A stretch of 64,000 nt of DNA from Planctomycetaceae bacterium (GCA_020638975.1 JACKHN010000007.1:186001-250000); one strand, 5' to 3'; shown: positions 9,146 through 18,265, counted from the first letter of the stretch. Program-made: numbers and translations. The notes: generated by a model from the sequence alone, not told the origin.

Positions 9146-9472
9146 TTACACAAAGCTTTTGACGGCATCGATGACGCTGTCAAACACTTCTAGGTGCTGG
9201 TTCAGCCGTGTGATTTCCAGAATCTTCCGGTTTACATTGTTACTGCTGATGATCTTCAAATCCCCCTGGCTCTCGCGCAAGTCGTCTTGTGCATCGAGCA
9301 AACAAGCCAGACCTTCGCTATCAAAAGACTCGGTCCCATCGAGATCGACGACGACCTTGCGTTGCCCGAGTGCTGCCACGAAATTCTGGAACTGAGTTGC
9401 AACGTCGTCGCCAAGTTCCTCGGGCGCATGAACAATAACAACGTCGCCAAAGACTTCAGTGGGCATCTTCAT
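9146..9472 (-). CDS. STAS domain protein, anti-sigma-factor-antagonist-like
   Basis: A 108-residue single STAS domain. The pattern FQNFVAALGQRKVVVDLDGTESFDSEGLACLLDAQDDL fits the fold's central strand and the loop where SpoIIAA-type proteins carry the regulatory serine; Ser-Glu-Gly replaces the usual D-S-x-G-L context, with FDS just before it. Such proteins normally bind a partner kinase or anti-sigma factor in a phosphorylation-dependent way. No RsbW-type kinase is encoded nearby. It lies 27 bp upstream of gspE and 5 bp after the response regulator gene, so it is in the same operon. A regulatory role on the secretion motor or the histidine kinase is inferred from position only. Confidence 0.85.
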   Translation of the reverse strand: MKMPTEVFGDVVIVHAPEELGDDVATQFQNFVAALGQRKVVVDLDGTESFDSEGLACLLDAQDDLRESQGDLKIISSNNVNRKILEITRLNQHLEVFDSVIDAVKSFV

Positions 9473-9477
9473 GGCAC

Positions 9478-9885
9478 TTATCCCTCGGCGGTCGCAAAGG
9501 CGGCCTGCCGGTTCGCATGCTCTTCAATTGCCATTTGAACCAGCTTGCAGAGTTCGCGAGGGCTGAAGGGCTTCGATACCAGTTGAAATACCTTCAGCGT
9601 GTTGAAGACTTCGTCGCGAGCCAGTTCAAAACCCTTGGCGGTTAGCAGAATTACCGGCAAGTCGGCGGTGGCCTCGTTGCCGCGAATCTGTTGGATTAGT
9701 TCGATGCCGTTCATTCGAGGCATTTGCAAGTCTGTGACGAGTACGTCGGGGCGATCTTCGAGGATCATCTCCCACGCTTCCTGCCCGTCTTCGGCACACG
9801 CCACCTCGAACTCTCGCTTCAGCTTGAACTCGGCGGCTCGCCGGATATGCAATTCATCGTCGGCCAAAAGGATTTTGTAACTCAT
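9478..9885 (-). CDS. Single-domain response regulator (CheY-like)
   Basis: A 135-residue receiver domain with no output domain. It shows the acidic pair ADDE near residues 8-11, the phosphoacceptor D52 in VTDLQMPRMNG, T82 in ILLTAKG and the conserved lysine in LVSKPFSP. I chose the ATG at 9885 because the receiver fold starts there; the frame stays open upstream to 10002, but that extension is not receiver-like. The histidine kinase gene ends 58 bp upstream, so the two form a probable phosphorelay pair. Without an effector domain the output must be protein-protein contact or phosphotransfer, perhaps through the STAS protein or GspE encoded next. Confidence 0.92.
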   Translation of the reverse strand: MSYKILLADDELHIRRAAEFKLKREFEVACAEDGQEAWEMILEDRPDVLVTDLQMPRMNGIELIQQIRGNEATADLPVILLTAKGFELARDEVFNTLKVFQLVSKPFSPRELCKLVQMAIEEHANRQAAFATAEG

Positions 9886-9943
9886 CAATGTCTCTCGTTG
9901 TCGATCGGTGTGGGTTGTTAGTGCAAAGCATTTTTGAATTCGA

Positions 9944-11428
9944 TCAGCACTGCGACCGGGAATGACTTGGCAGTGAGATGCGGAAGACGCTGCCAGTTCC
10001 AAGTCGGCTCGAAACCGTCAGCGATCCGCCGTGGACATCTTCGACAATGTGTTTGGCAAGAGGCAGGCCCAGCCCCGTGCCCGGCGCCATCTTCTGGTCC
10101 TTCTTCACTCGATAGAACTTCTCGAAGACTTTCGCGCAGTCCTCGTCGGTCAAACCCACGCCGGTATCTTCGACCTCAAAGACGGCGGCGTTGTCTTCCA
10201 TTCGGCTGCGCAGCGTCACTTTGCCACCAGGCTCGGTGTACTTGATCGCGTTGGACAACAGGTTTATGGCGGATTGCATCAACATGTCACGGTCCGCCAA
10301 CACGCCGAGGTACATGGGACTGAGATCAACGACCAGCTTGATGTCTTTCTGTTCGCTGGAAGGTTGAACGACGGCATGGGCACTTTCGAGTAGCTCGTTT
10401 AAAGAATGATTCTGTTTATCAACTTTCTCCACACCGGCTTCGATGCGAGCCAAGTTGAGCAGGTTTTCGATCAAGCGTTGGAGTCGATCTGCTTGCGTAT
10501 CGATCACGCTCAGGAATTCGTCGCGTGTTTCTTCGTCTTCTGCTTCGCCATCGAGCAATAACTCGACATAGGCACGAATCCCAGCCAAGGGCGTTTTCAT
10601 TTCGTGGCTTGCCGCAGAAACAAATTCAGCATGGCGTTTCTGGATTCCCCGCTCACTGCTAATGTCGGCCAGGACAGCGACGGTACCGGTCACTTCTGGA
10701 GCACCCTCTTCGCCTTCGCCTAACAAAACTCGGCAGCTAACTCGGAACCAGCAGGAGTTGCCATCCGCGGCAGCAATCTCGAGTTCGCTGGTCCGATGCG
10801 ACGCGGACTGTCGCTTCAAGGTATCCGTCAGCAGATCGATGAGCGCGGTGCTGCTGAGTTGCTTGGCCGCGAGAACAGGTGCCGCCTCGTCGATCTCCAA
10901 CGCGAACAGGTTTCGCGCGGCCTGATTCGCCCACACGATTTCGCCATATTGATTGGTCGCCAACGCGGCGTCCGGCAATCCATTGGCAAAGTCATTCAGA
11001 CGCGTGTAGTCGTTCGTCACGCGTCGCAGTCGCACCTCGGAGCTTGTCCAGTTATGTTCGGCTTCGTCGGCGCGGGTACCGTATTCCACAAGGCACTGTC
11101 GGACTCGAGAAAAGATTGGTTGCCAATGATTATTTTCAGGTAACTCGGGAAGCGTACCATTCACTTCAGCGTCCGCGAGATCATGGTGGTCGAGTCGACA
11201 CAGCATGTCGATGTACCGTTGGGCACTCTTCTCGCTGCCCGACAATCGGATAGCGTCGAGTCGAAAAATTGCACCCGCCGCCGCAAGGCAACCAACCGCC
11301 AAGAACATGCGCCAGACCCAGCTTGAGGCGGGGAGCGTCGGCTCGATCACCCAGGCCAGAGCTAGCCCTATGGTAATTGCCAGCAATAGCTTGACTTCGT
11401 AGCGTTGCGATTGTTTCCCAAACAGCAT
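9944..11428 (-). CDS. Membrane sensor histidine kinase (PAS, HisKA, HATPase)
   Basis: A 494-residue kinase. Two transmembrane helices at residues 13-29 and 38-56 are separated by only a few polar residues, so there is almost no extracytoplasmic sensor. A PAS domain follows (about 145-255; LPDAALATNQYGEIVWANQAA). HisKA carries H275 in FVSAASHEMKTPLAG. The ATPase domain has N-box LLSNAIKYTEPGG, G1 VEDTGVGL and G2 GTGLGLPLAKHI. The layout resembles PhoR/WalK kinases. It is the first gene of the operon that continues with the response regulator, STAS protein, gspE and gspF, and it is 35 kb from phoB, so PhoR function is not supported by context. The signal sensed is unknown. Confidence 0.93.
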   Translation of the reverse strand: MLFGKQSQRYEVKLLLAITIGLALAWVIEPTLPASSWVWRMFLAVGCLAAAGAIFRLDAIRLSGSEKSAQRYIDMLCRLDHHDLADAEVNGTLPELPENNHWQPIFSRVRQCLVEYGTRADEAEHNWTSSEVRLRRVTNDYTRLNDFANGLPDAALATNQYGEIVWANQAARNLFALEIDEAAPVLAAKQLSSTALIDLLTDTLKRQSASHRTSELEIAAADGNSCWFRVSCRVLLGEGEEGAPEVTGTVAVLADISSERGIQKRHAEFVSAASHEMKTPLAGIRAYVELLLDGEAEDEETRDEFLSVIDTQADRLQRLIENLLNLARIEAGVEKVDKQNHSLNELLESAHAVVQPSSEQKDIKLVVDLSPMYLGVLADRDMLMQSAINLLSNAIKYTEPGGKVTLRSRMEDNAAVFEVEDTGVGLTDEDCAKVFEKFYRVKKDQKMAPGTGLGLPLAKHIVEDVHGGSLTVSSRLGTGSVFRISLPSHSRSQC

Positions 11429-11678
11429 GGCGGTTCGTGTTAGGCGAGGGTGATAATAGGCAGACCATAGCGCAACGTCGCGCTAGACCACTCGAAACCA
11501 TAGGTCGAAGCTAAACGCCTGTCCAAGCAGAAGGTTGCGATTACGCAACGTTGCGGCGATTCTCGGAAACAAGGCCCCAATGCTCCGGCCAGTTGAGCGA
11601 TCCGCGATAGGATCGTCGAGCGGATTATTTCGCTTGGCGCGATTGAATCGATTTAGCGAGGGTGGTTGGAGACGAGCC

Positions 11679-14600
11679 TTATTCGTGCTTGTCTTCCGCT
11701 TTGGGTGGCGACTTCCGCTGAGCAAGGAACTCGACAAGGTCACGTAGGTCGCGTTTCGTAAGTCGCTTGATAATGTCTTCCGGCATGGGAGATTGACCGG
11801 GCCGACGCGCTTCGATCTCGTCCTGTTCGATCATCATCAATTTGCCATCCGCCGTCATAATCGTTACTGCGTCGTCGGTCTCCTCTTTGAGAATCCCAAC
11901 ATGAATCTGTCCTTCGGCGTCGGCGATCATTACCGACTCGAAGCCCTTGGCGATCGCTCGATTGGGAGCAACGACGGCTTCGAGCAAGTAATCGCGTTTT
12001 TTGTCCAATGCAATACTAGAAAGATCAGGCCCCACTCGCCCCCCGCTATCGTCGATGCGATGGCAGCGAGCGCAGGACAAATCCGTTCGCACATAGAAGA
12101 TCTGGGCACCGCGTCCGGCGTCGCCGCCAAACATCGCCTCGCGATAGTTGGCCAGTGGATCATCAGCTGAGCGGGAGGCATCATACTTGGCGAGCAACTC
12201 GGCTATCCTGCCCGTCGAGCGAGCCTGAGCTGCTTCCAAAATGTCGAGTTGCGTGTCGGCGGGAATCTCGCCGGCGATTAGCTTCTCTACGGCGGTCACG
12301 AGCACTTGCATCGCCGTATCGGATTCGATCGTCGCGAGTGCTGCGGCAGCCTCTTGTCGTTCAATCGTTGTCTCTGCAGACAGCGCCACTTGTAACGGAG
12401 CGACCGCAGCTTCCGGATCGATCGACGCCAATGCCGTTCGAGCCGCGGCACGAACGAGCGGTTCGCTATCGGTGAGCGCACTTTGGATGGCCCCCGGAGT
12501 CTCCACAGCTTTCAGCTTTCCCAAGCCATGGATCGCGTCGGCGCGGACCTTTGCTGGTTGTTTTGCATCCGCGAAGAGTTCCAGCAGTGCTGGACCGGCT
12601 TCCGGTAGCCCGAACTGCGAGGCGACTTGTGTTGCCTTGACTCGGACGTCATTGCTTCCACTTAGCATCGCTCCCAACTTCGGCAACAGTGCAGCGACTG
12701 CTACCTCACGATCGCGATTGCTTAACGGGCGCCACATGCCGAGCACGCGGTCGCGATTCGACGGGCTCTCCCAAGTCGCGAGCATGTCGAGAGCTTCCAC
12801 CTGTAGCGTCACTGTACCGTCTGAACGGGCGGCAAATGCGGCCAGTGCTGCCGCGTGTTGTGGTTGCCCAAGTCGGAAGTTAGCGTTCAGAACACGTCGC
12901 AGCAACGCGTCGTCGTTAGACATGGAATCGATCAGCGAAGCTAAAGCAGGCATCGCTTCGGGAATCGGTAGATCGTGGATGGCTCGTGCGGATTCGATGA
13001 CGACCAAGGGGTCGGTGTCCTTCAGATAGGACACGATCTGCGGACTCGCCAACCGTCGAAGTGCGACCACTGCGGCCAGACGGACACTGCGCGAGTGGTG
13101 CAGGCGTAATGAAACCAATTCGTCGACATCTCCGATGCCCACCAAAGCCATGATCCCGCCGTGTCGCAGCACGGGGTCGAGATCTGCACTCTCCTCCAGC
13201 ATCGTTACGACCGCCGCTAACGCGGACGCGGCACCAAGCTTGCCAATACTGCTGGCCGCGAAGTAGCGAACTCGCTCGTCGGGATCGGTCATGCGTGCGG
13301 TTAGTTGAGTTGCCGCGCTATCGACTCGCAGGTCTCCCAAAAGTTTTGCCGCTTGACTTCGCACCTCGACGTCATCGTCGTCCAACAAGTCGATTCCAAT
13401 CGCCGCAATTTGGTCTCGTGCTGTCGAATCAGCGCGTCCGATCTGGCCGAGCCCCCAGATGCCGTGCAATCTCGCCAACGAACGATCGTCGTCCAACGCG
13501 GTGCGCGTCAACGCATCGATCGCATTACGTTTCGCTAAAGCAAATTGCGAAGCCTGACGCACGCGCTGGTCCACGTGCCCCAGCAACTGTTGCAGCCGTT
13601 CGGTTTTGAACTGCGACATATCGCTGGCCAACAGCTCTTTGACTTCACAAACGATCGGCGACATTTGTGCCGCTGCCGAAGTGAAGTGGTAGAGTCGACC
13701 TTTGCCTTCGCCATTCCACCCGTCAACCCAATCGCTCAGAAAGACGCCTCCTGCGGGGCCGAATTGAATATCGGTTGCCAAGATGTTCCAGAATGGTTGC
13801 TCCTCATCGACGAGGTCGAAGAAAGCTCCCTTGCGTTTAACACGGAAACTGCGGACGCCGCTGTTCGCCGAACCACCGCGAAAATCGCAGAGAAAGAAAC
13901 GCCCACGCTGCTCGTCGCCCAACCCGGTTCCCGGATAATAGGCCAGCCCCGAGGGACCATCCGCAACATTGGTCACCGGCGGTACGATGTAGGCGGGCTG
14001 CCCTTCGTGAAATGGATGCCAAATTGCTTCGCGGTTGAAGGGTCCACGATCGGGAAGGTACTGGTACGACATCCGCCAACCCGTGTCACCGCCCTCGACC
14101 ACGTAAACCCAACGAGCTTGATCGCCACTGTCCGAGTTGTTGTCACCCGTGAAGAGGTTGCCGTAGTCGTCAAACGCCAGTTCCTGCGGATTGCGCAGCC
14201 CGGTGGCGACGACTTCCAAATTCGAACCGTCCATTTCGCAACGGAACACAGCACCAGACTCCGGGTCTTTCAAGCGACCGTCGTCCGTGACGACGTTGTA
14301 TCCGCGATCACCGATGCTGAAATACAAGCGACCGTCCGGCCCAACAATCAATCCGTGCATGTCATGCCCTCGGAATGCGACTCGGACACCGAACCCGTTG
14401 TGCATCGATGCGCGTTGGTCGGCGACGCCATCGCCGTCTGTGTCGCGTAACCGCCACAGATTCGGAATACACGTGTAATAAACGTTGCCATCATGTTCGA
14501 TGACGCCTGCTCCTGTCCCTTCCTCAATCTTGTTGAAGCGGTTCGCGAAGACCGTCGCTCGGTCGGCTTTTCCGTCGCCGTCGGTGTCCTCAACCAATCG

Positions 14601-15011
14601 AACTCGGTCGTCGAACTTCGTGTACTCGATACCGTTATCAGGCAGCCGCTTTTTGTGATAGGCAAGTCGATCTTCGACCGTCTGTGCGGCCAAATCGTCG
14701 TCGAGCCAAGCCTCATCGTGTTTGCGATTGTCGGTCACACCGACATCCTGCCGAAACGATTCGCAAACAAACACCCGACCGTTGTGATCGACATAGAATG
14801 CCACCGGATTCGCGATCAGGGGCTCGGCCGCGAACAACGCTCCCGTCATGCCCGACGGTATCTTGAAGCCTTGCAACGCTTGCTCCGCGTCGGGGGAGGC
14901 GGGAGCGACGCTAGGTGTCGTTGGTGGTGGAGTCGCTTCGTCAGCGTGGAGGAGCAAGGCAATTGGTACGAACAGGAGTACGTGCTGAAGACGTACGGCG
15001 ACCCGGAACAT
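11679..15011 (-). CDS. PVC-type haem-binding membrane-bound dehydrogenase with HEAT repeats
   Basis: An 1110-residue exported protein. After a signal sequence (LLFVPIALLLHADEA) comes a six-bladed propeller resembling soluble glucose dehydrogenase and the PVC membrane-bound dehydrogenase family. Seen here are YVDHNGRVFVCESFRQDVG, DTDGDGKADRATVFAN, GDNNSDSGDQARW and QYLPDRGPFNREA. The middle third is made of HEAT repeats (VRSQAAKLLGDLRVDSAA, VRYFAASSIGKLGA and others). Near residue 979 a CARCH motif gives one covalent c-type haem site, followed by GGRVGPDLSSI and a DLVEFLAQRK tail. Such proteins are highly duplicated in Planctomycetes and are thought to oxidise sugars or related compounds outside the cytoplasmic membrane. 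The substrate is unknown. Nothing suggests an operon. Confidence 0.93.
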   Translation of the reverse strand: MFRVAVRLQHVLLFVPIALLLHADEATPPPTTPSVAPASPDAEQALQGFKIPSGMTGALFAAEPLIANPVAFYVDHNGRVFVCESFRQDVGVTDNRKHDEAWLDDDLAAQTVEDRLAYHKKRLPDNGIEYTKFDDRVRLVEDTDGDGKADRATVFANRFNKIEEGTGAGVIEHDGNVYYTCIPNLWRLRDTDGDGVADQRASMHNGFGVRVAFRGHDMHGLIVGPDGRLYFSIGDRGYNVVTDDGRLKDPESGAVFRCEMDGSNLEVVATGLRNPQELAFDDYGNLFTGDNNSDSGDQARWVYVVEGGDTGWRMSYQYLPDRGPFNREAIWHPFHEGQPAYIVPPVTNVADGPSGLAYYPGTGLGDEQRGRFFLCDFRGGSANSGVRSFRVKRKGAFFDLVDEEQPFWNILATDIQFGPAGGVFLSDWVDGWNGEGKGRLYHFTSAAAQMSPIVCEVKELLASDMSQFKTERLQQLLGHVDQRVRQASQFALAKRNAIDALTRTALDDDRSLARLHGIWGLGQIGRADSTARDQIAAIGIDLLDDDDVEVRSQAAKLLGDLRVDSAATQLTARMTDPDERVRYFAASSIGKLGAASALAAVVTMLEESADLDPVLRHGGIMALVGIGDVDELVSLRLHHSRSVRLAAVVALRRLASPQIVSYLKDTDPLVVIESARAIHDLPIPEAMPALASLIDSMSNDDALLRRVLNANFRLGQPQHAAALAAFAARSDGTVTLQVEALDMLATWESPSNRDRVLGMWRPLSNRDREVAVAALLPKLGAMLSGSNDVRVKATQVASQFGLPEAGPALLELFADAKQPAKVRADAIHGLGKLKAVETPGAIQSALTDSEPLVRAAARTALASIDPEAAVAPLQVALSAETTIERQEAAAALATIESDTAMQVLVTAVEKLIAGEIPADTQLDILEAAQARSTGRIAELLAKYDASRSADDPLANYREAMFGGDAGRGAQIFYVRTDLSCARCHRIDDSGGRVGPDLSSIALDKKRDYLLEAVVAPNRAIAKGFESVMIADAEGQIHVGILKEETDDAVTIMTADGKLMMIEQDEIEARRPGQSPMPEDIIKRLTKRDLRDLVEFLAQRKSPPKAEDKHE

Positions 15012-15127
15012 TGCTAAACCTCGCTAGGAACTACGCCAGAATAACGGCACACTGTTTCGGAAAACTTGGTAGGGTTGTTTTTAGCGTAGCCAGGGGGTGT
15101 TAGATTAACAAGGACAACGCGTGGTAG

Positions 15128-15217
15128 TGGTACTGTTTGCCATTCCTGAAAGTCGGATGGCCACTCTTGGCCGTCTTTTGTCAGGCAGGAGCGCCCGACT
15201 TACGGCGAACTGTACCA
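15128..15217. repeat. Palindromic element, family 2, copy a
   Basis: The ends 15128-15141 and 15204-15217 are imperfect inverted repeats (TGGTAC-x-GTT-x-GCC). Between them lie two inner palindromes, GGCCACTCTTGGCC and GTCAGGCAGGAGCGCCCGAC. A related sequence in the opposite orientation occurs at 44465-44530. It lies just upstream of the zinc-ribbon gene that starts at 15268. Confidence 0.7.
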
Positions 15218-15267
15218 CGACCCAACCCATTGCTCCCGTTCCCTTATCCCCGACGAACGCTTCTCTC

Positions 15268-15897
15268 ATGGCAGTTCAATGTGCGAAATGTGGCGAAGCG
15301 TTGATGGGTTCCGTCAATCGATGTTGGCGATGCGGTCAAGAGTTCGTCGCGCGTCGGACGGAAGCAGGACTACCTCCGATTCGACGGGCACCGGTCGGAA
15401 ACGCTTCGCAAGAGGTCTTCGTCGCGCAACTGTCGGAAATACCGTCAGTCACCACCGAGGCATCGACTTCAAAACGCCCCGATGGCAAGAGTCGCCCGGC
15501 GACGGTTCGACGGGGGTCACCTTTCCGCGACCGTGGCCGAGCCGTTCTGGAGGCCATCGATCCCGATCAGCCGCAGCGCGAATCGCAGGAGATGCGTGAT
15601 CGCGAAGTTGGATATCAAAAGAAGGGTGGCGCAGCTGCCAGCGCCGCGTTGTGTCTGCCGCTCGCAGTGATCAGTTTCGTGGCGGCATTTCTCCTGCCGT
15701 TGGCCGGCATTTCGTTGGCATTGCTGGGCGTTGGGTTCAGCGTTTGGGGGCTGAGTTCGCGACGCCGCGGCCTCGCCATGGCAGGCCTTGCGCTGTGCTG
15801 CCTCAGCCTGACAACCGGCATTTTCAATGGCTCGGTCGCCTTTTACGTGAGCCGATACGGCGTGGCACCTTGGGAAACGGGCACGTTCCAGCCGTAG
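15268..15897 (+). CDS. Zinc-ribbon plus transmembrane protein (DUF4190-like)
   Basis: A 209-residue protein. Residues 5-24 hold a zinc ribbon with two CxxC pairs (CAKCGEALMGSVNRCWRCG). A polar, probably disordered linker of about 90 residues follows, then two or three transmembrane helices with the glycine/alanine-rich pattern of DUF4190 (LPLAVISFVAAFLLPLAGIS, MAGLALCCLSLTTGIFNGSV). The frame is open back to 15121, but those upstream codons come from a palindromic element and the ribbon motif begins right after ATG 15268, so I take that start. Function is unknown; planctomycetes have many such ribbon-membrane proteins. Confidence 0.75.
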   Translation: MAVQCAKCGEALMGSVNRCWRCGQEFVARRTEAGLPPIRRAPVGNASQEVFVAQLSEIPSVTTEASTSKRPDGKSRPATVRRGSPFRDRGRAVLEAIDPDQPQRESQEMRDREVGYQKKGGAAASAALCLPLAVISFVAAFLLPLAGISLALLGVGFSVWGLSSRRRGLAMAGLALCCLSLTTGIFNGSVAFYVSRYGVAPWETGTFQP

Positions 15898-16172
15898 CAT
15901 CGGCGTCCTGAATAGGTGCACTTTTGCCCCAGCGGGCGACGGATGGCGCGGAGCCCCGGCCTACCGGACCCGCCACACATGCTACCCATTCTGTTAAATC
16001 GCATCTATTTGCGTATTCTTCCTAGCTAGAGTCTTTCCATTTGCTAGCATCCTGTTTATATTCGCCATATCCCGCAGAACTAATATATTCCGACCCTCTA
16101 CGCGCGACGAGAGCAGCCAGCGTTGGACTGCCGGCCACCGAGGGCGGGGCAAAATGAACAAGGAGTGAACTC

Positions 16173-17189
16173 ATGAGATTATCGTTCGTTCCGGCGCAAG
16201 CTGGCCTCGCTTCGATCTTGGCGGCGATGCTGGTTTTCGCTGTGGTAGATCGTGCCGAAGCTGGCTGCGGATGCGCCGCATGCGTCAGCAGCTGTCAGAC
16301 GTATCAGACGATTGAGAAGACCATCTACGTCCCGCAGATATCACAGGAAACTCGAATCGTCAATGAAACGATCTGTGAACCACAAGTGCAAGAGCGAGTC
16401 GTCACAGTCTGTCGACAAGTGCCTGAGACTCGCCAAGTGACTGAGAACTACACCGTGATGGTGCCACAACAGCGAACGGGAACTCAGAACTACGTCGTCT
16501 GCAAACCTGTTTGGAGAGAAGTCGAACAGACTTACACCGTCTCGATTCCACAAACAGAGACTCGAACTGGCGTGCGCAGCGTTTGCCGCCCGATTCAGGT
16601 TCAAGAGACACGGTCGGTCACTCGCAACGTTTGTGCCTGGGAAGATGTCCCTTGCGATGGCAGCTGCGGTGGACACACGATCGTTCAGAAAGGCGACTAC
16701 GGCGTTGCTCAAAAGGGAGCCGTTCAGAAGGGTGGCGAAACCGTCGTTCAAAAGGCTGGCTGTGGTGGAACTCACCGCGTCATGCGAAATCAGTGCATCA
16801 CCGAGCAAGTTCCCGTAACGGTTTGGAAGAACGAGATGCATCAAGAAGAGTACACTTACAACGTGACGACTTATCGCTCTGAACCGCGATCTCGAACCGT
16901 TCGTGTTTGCAACTACGTCAACGAGACACAGACGCGCGAAGTCACTTATACGGTCTGCGTTCCGGAACAGCGAACGCGGACGCGCAACGTGACGACCTAT
17001 CGCACCGTGTCTGAGCAACAGACCCAGCAATACACGGTCATGGTTCCCCGGACGGTCCAGCGTGAGGTGACTGTCAATGTATGCCACATGGTGCCCCAGC
17101 AAGTGACTTGCACCGTGCCGGTCATCGCTCCTGCTTACGGATGCGGTGGACACTACCACGGTTGCCGTTGCCGTCGTTGCTGCTACTAA
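16173..17189 (+). CDS. YTV-repeat cysteine-rich surface protein
   Basis: A 338-residue secreted protein with signal sequence ending near DRAEA and a strong Shine-Dalgarno AAGGAG before ATG 16173. The mature part consists of threonine/valine/arginine/cysteine-rich repeats containing Y-T-V (ENYTVMVPQQRT, EQTYTVSIPQTETRT, REVTYTVCVPEQRTRTRN, QQYTVMVPRTVQREV). This is the YTV repeat family, described as planctomycete-specific cell-wall proteins. About 20 cysteines suggest disulphide cross-linking into a proteinaceous envelope. Residues 170-192 carry a distinct QKG repeat (IVQKG, VAQKG, AVQKG, VVQKA). The C-terminus is a Cys/His/Gly/Arg cluster ending CRCRRCCY. A strong terminator follows, so the gene appears monocistronic. 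Confidence 0.88.
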   Translation: MRLSFVPAQAGLASILAAMLVFAVVDRAEAGCGCAACVSSCQTYQTIEKTIYVPQISQETRIVNETICEPQVQERVVTVCRQVPETRQVTENYTVMVPQQRTGTQNYVVCKPVWREVEQTYTVSIPQTETRTGVRSVCRPIQVQETRSVTRNVCAWEDVPCDGSCGGHTIVQKGDYGVAQKGAVQKGGETVVQKAGCGGTHRVMRNQCITEQVPVTVWKNEMHQEEYTYNVTTYRSEPRSRTVRVCNYVNETQTREVTYTVCVPEQRTRTRNVTTYRTVSEQQTQQYTVMVPRTVQREVTVNVCHMVPQQVTCTVPVIAPAYGCGGHYHGCRCRRCCY

Positions 17190-17210
17190 GCAACGAAGAT
17201 GATTTTCAAA

Positions 17211-17245
17211 AAGCCAAGCTACTCGCGGGTAGCTTGGCTTTTTTT
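17211..17245 (+). terminator. Rho-independent terminator of the YTV gene
   Basis: A perfect 12-bp stem (17211-17222 with 17229-17240) around a 6-base loop is followed by a run of T. It begins 22 bases after the YTV stop codon. The A-run before the stem would let it also end the convergent yggS-yggU unit. Confidence 0.92.
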
Positions 17246-17255
17246 ATGGCCACAC

Positions 17256-17561
17256 TCAACGATCGTCGCGATTCGCCGCCTCGATGCTGACTCGCAGCTG
17301 CTCGACGCTGATCTCTCGAACCAGAAACCGCTTCTGCGCCGATGTTTCGCCGGAAACCAGCTCGATCTGGGACTTTCGCAGACCGAGTTGCTTGCTCATC
17401 AGCGCGACAATGGCTTTGTTCGCTTTCCCCTTTTCGGCAATTTGTGTCACGGCGATCTTCAATGCACCGTCTTGCTCGCCACGAAGCTCCGACTTTTTGC
17501 TACCAGGCTGCGCCCGCACAGGTAGAATCACCCCGACCGGATGCAGTTCTAACGCGATCAC
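17256..17561 (-). CDS. yggU: DUF167 (YggU) family protein
   Basis: A 101-residue protein with the compact DUF167 fold: VILPVRAQPGSKKSEL at the N-terminus, ALKIAVTQIAEKGKANKAIVALMSKQLGL in the middle and a basic C-terminal strand. The family is widespread and often sits beside yggS, but its biochemical function is not established. The GTG start overlaps the TGA stop of the upstream yggS by four bases, so translation is coupled. Confidence 0.9.
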   Translation of the reverse strand: MIALELHPVGVILPVRAQPGSKKSELRGEQDGALKIAVTQIAEKGKANKAIVALMSKQLGLRKSQIELVSGETSAQKRFLVREISVEQLRVSIEAANRDDR

Positions 17562-18265
17562 GCTTCAAGCTCCTCGAACAACGCCGAACCAACGCGAACG
17601 ATCGTCGCTCCTTCTTCGATCGCGGCTTCAAAGTCGCCGCTCATCCCCATCGACAATTCTTCTAATGCGATACCTGCAGGAAGCACACTGAGTAGACTGT
17701 CTCGGAGTAGACGCAAACGCTCGAAATCTCGACGTGCGTCGTCCAACGAGCCCTCCAAACTGGCCATCCCCATGAGGCCGCAGATCTGGACGCGGCTGTA
17801 GTCCGCCAGCAATGGCATGACCGAAGGCATTTCCTCAGGGTTGAAGCCGTGCTTCGAAGCGTCGCCGGAGATGTTCACTTCGAGCAACGCCCGCACGATC
17901 GCGCTTGACTCGCCCGCAACGCGATCCACCTCTTCCAACAATCGGAGGCTGTCGCAAGCGTGCAGTAACGCAATGTGCGGAAGCGTGCGGCGAACCTTGT
18001 TTCGTTGTAAGTGACCAATGAAGTGCCATCGCACCGCAGCGTCTGCCAGCGCGTCTGCCTTTCGCCACAACTCCTGGGGGCGGCTTTCGCCGAGGTCGTG
18101 GCAGCCTGCGTCGAGCAAAGCCTGAGCCGCATCGACATCGACGTACTTCGAGACAGCAACCAACGTCACATCTGAAGCGTCGCGCCCCGATCGCGCCGCA
18201 GCGTCGGAAATCCGTTGGCGGACTCGCGCCAAGTTATCGGCGATACGCGGTCGCAACTCAGCCAT
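17558..18265 (-). CDS. yggS: YggS-type PLP homeostasis protein
   Basis: A 235-residue pyridoxal-phosphate-binding TIM-barrel protein of the YggS/PLPBP family. The PLP lysine is in VTLVAVSKYVD near residue 39, followed by DLGESRPQELWRKAD, WHFIGHLQRNKVR and near the C-terminus LSMGMSGDFEAAIEEGATIVRVGSALF, the phosphate-binding signature. These proteins bind PLP without known catalysis and keep free PLP and amino-acid pools balanced. ATG 18265 is preceded by GAGG at suitable distance; the frame extends to a TTG at 18280, which is less likely. It forms an overlapping pair with yggU. Confidence 0.93.
   Translation of the reverse strand: MAELRPRIADNLARVRQRISDAAARSGRDASDVTLVAVSKYVDVDAAQALLDAGCHDLGESRPQELWRKADALADAAVRWHFIGHLQRNKVRRTLPHIALLHACDSLRLLEEVDRVAGESSAIVRALLEVNISGDASKHGFNPEEMPSVMPLLADYSRVQICGLMGMASLEGSLDDARRDFERLRLLRDSLLSVLPAGIALEELSMGMSGDFEAAIEEGATIVRVGSALFEELEA

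Noticed and set aside
16341..17159. 272-codon minus-strand frame
   Set aside because: Antisense shadow of the YTV gene, without ribosome site or recognisable motif; the plus-strand product has a signal peptide and a known repeat.
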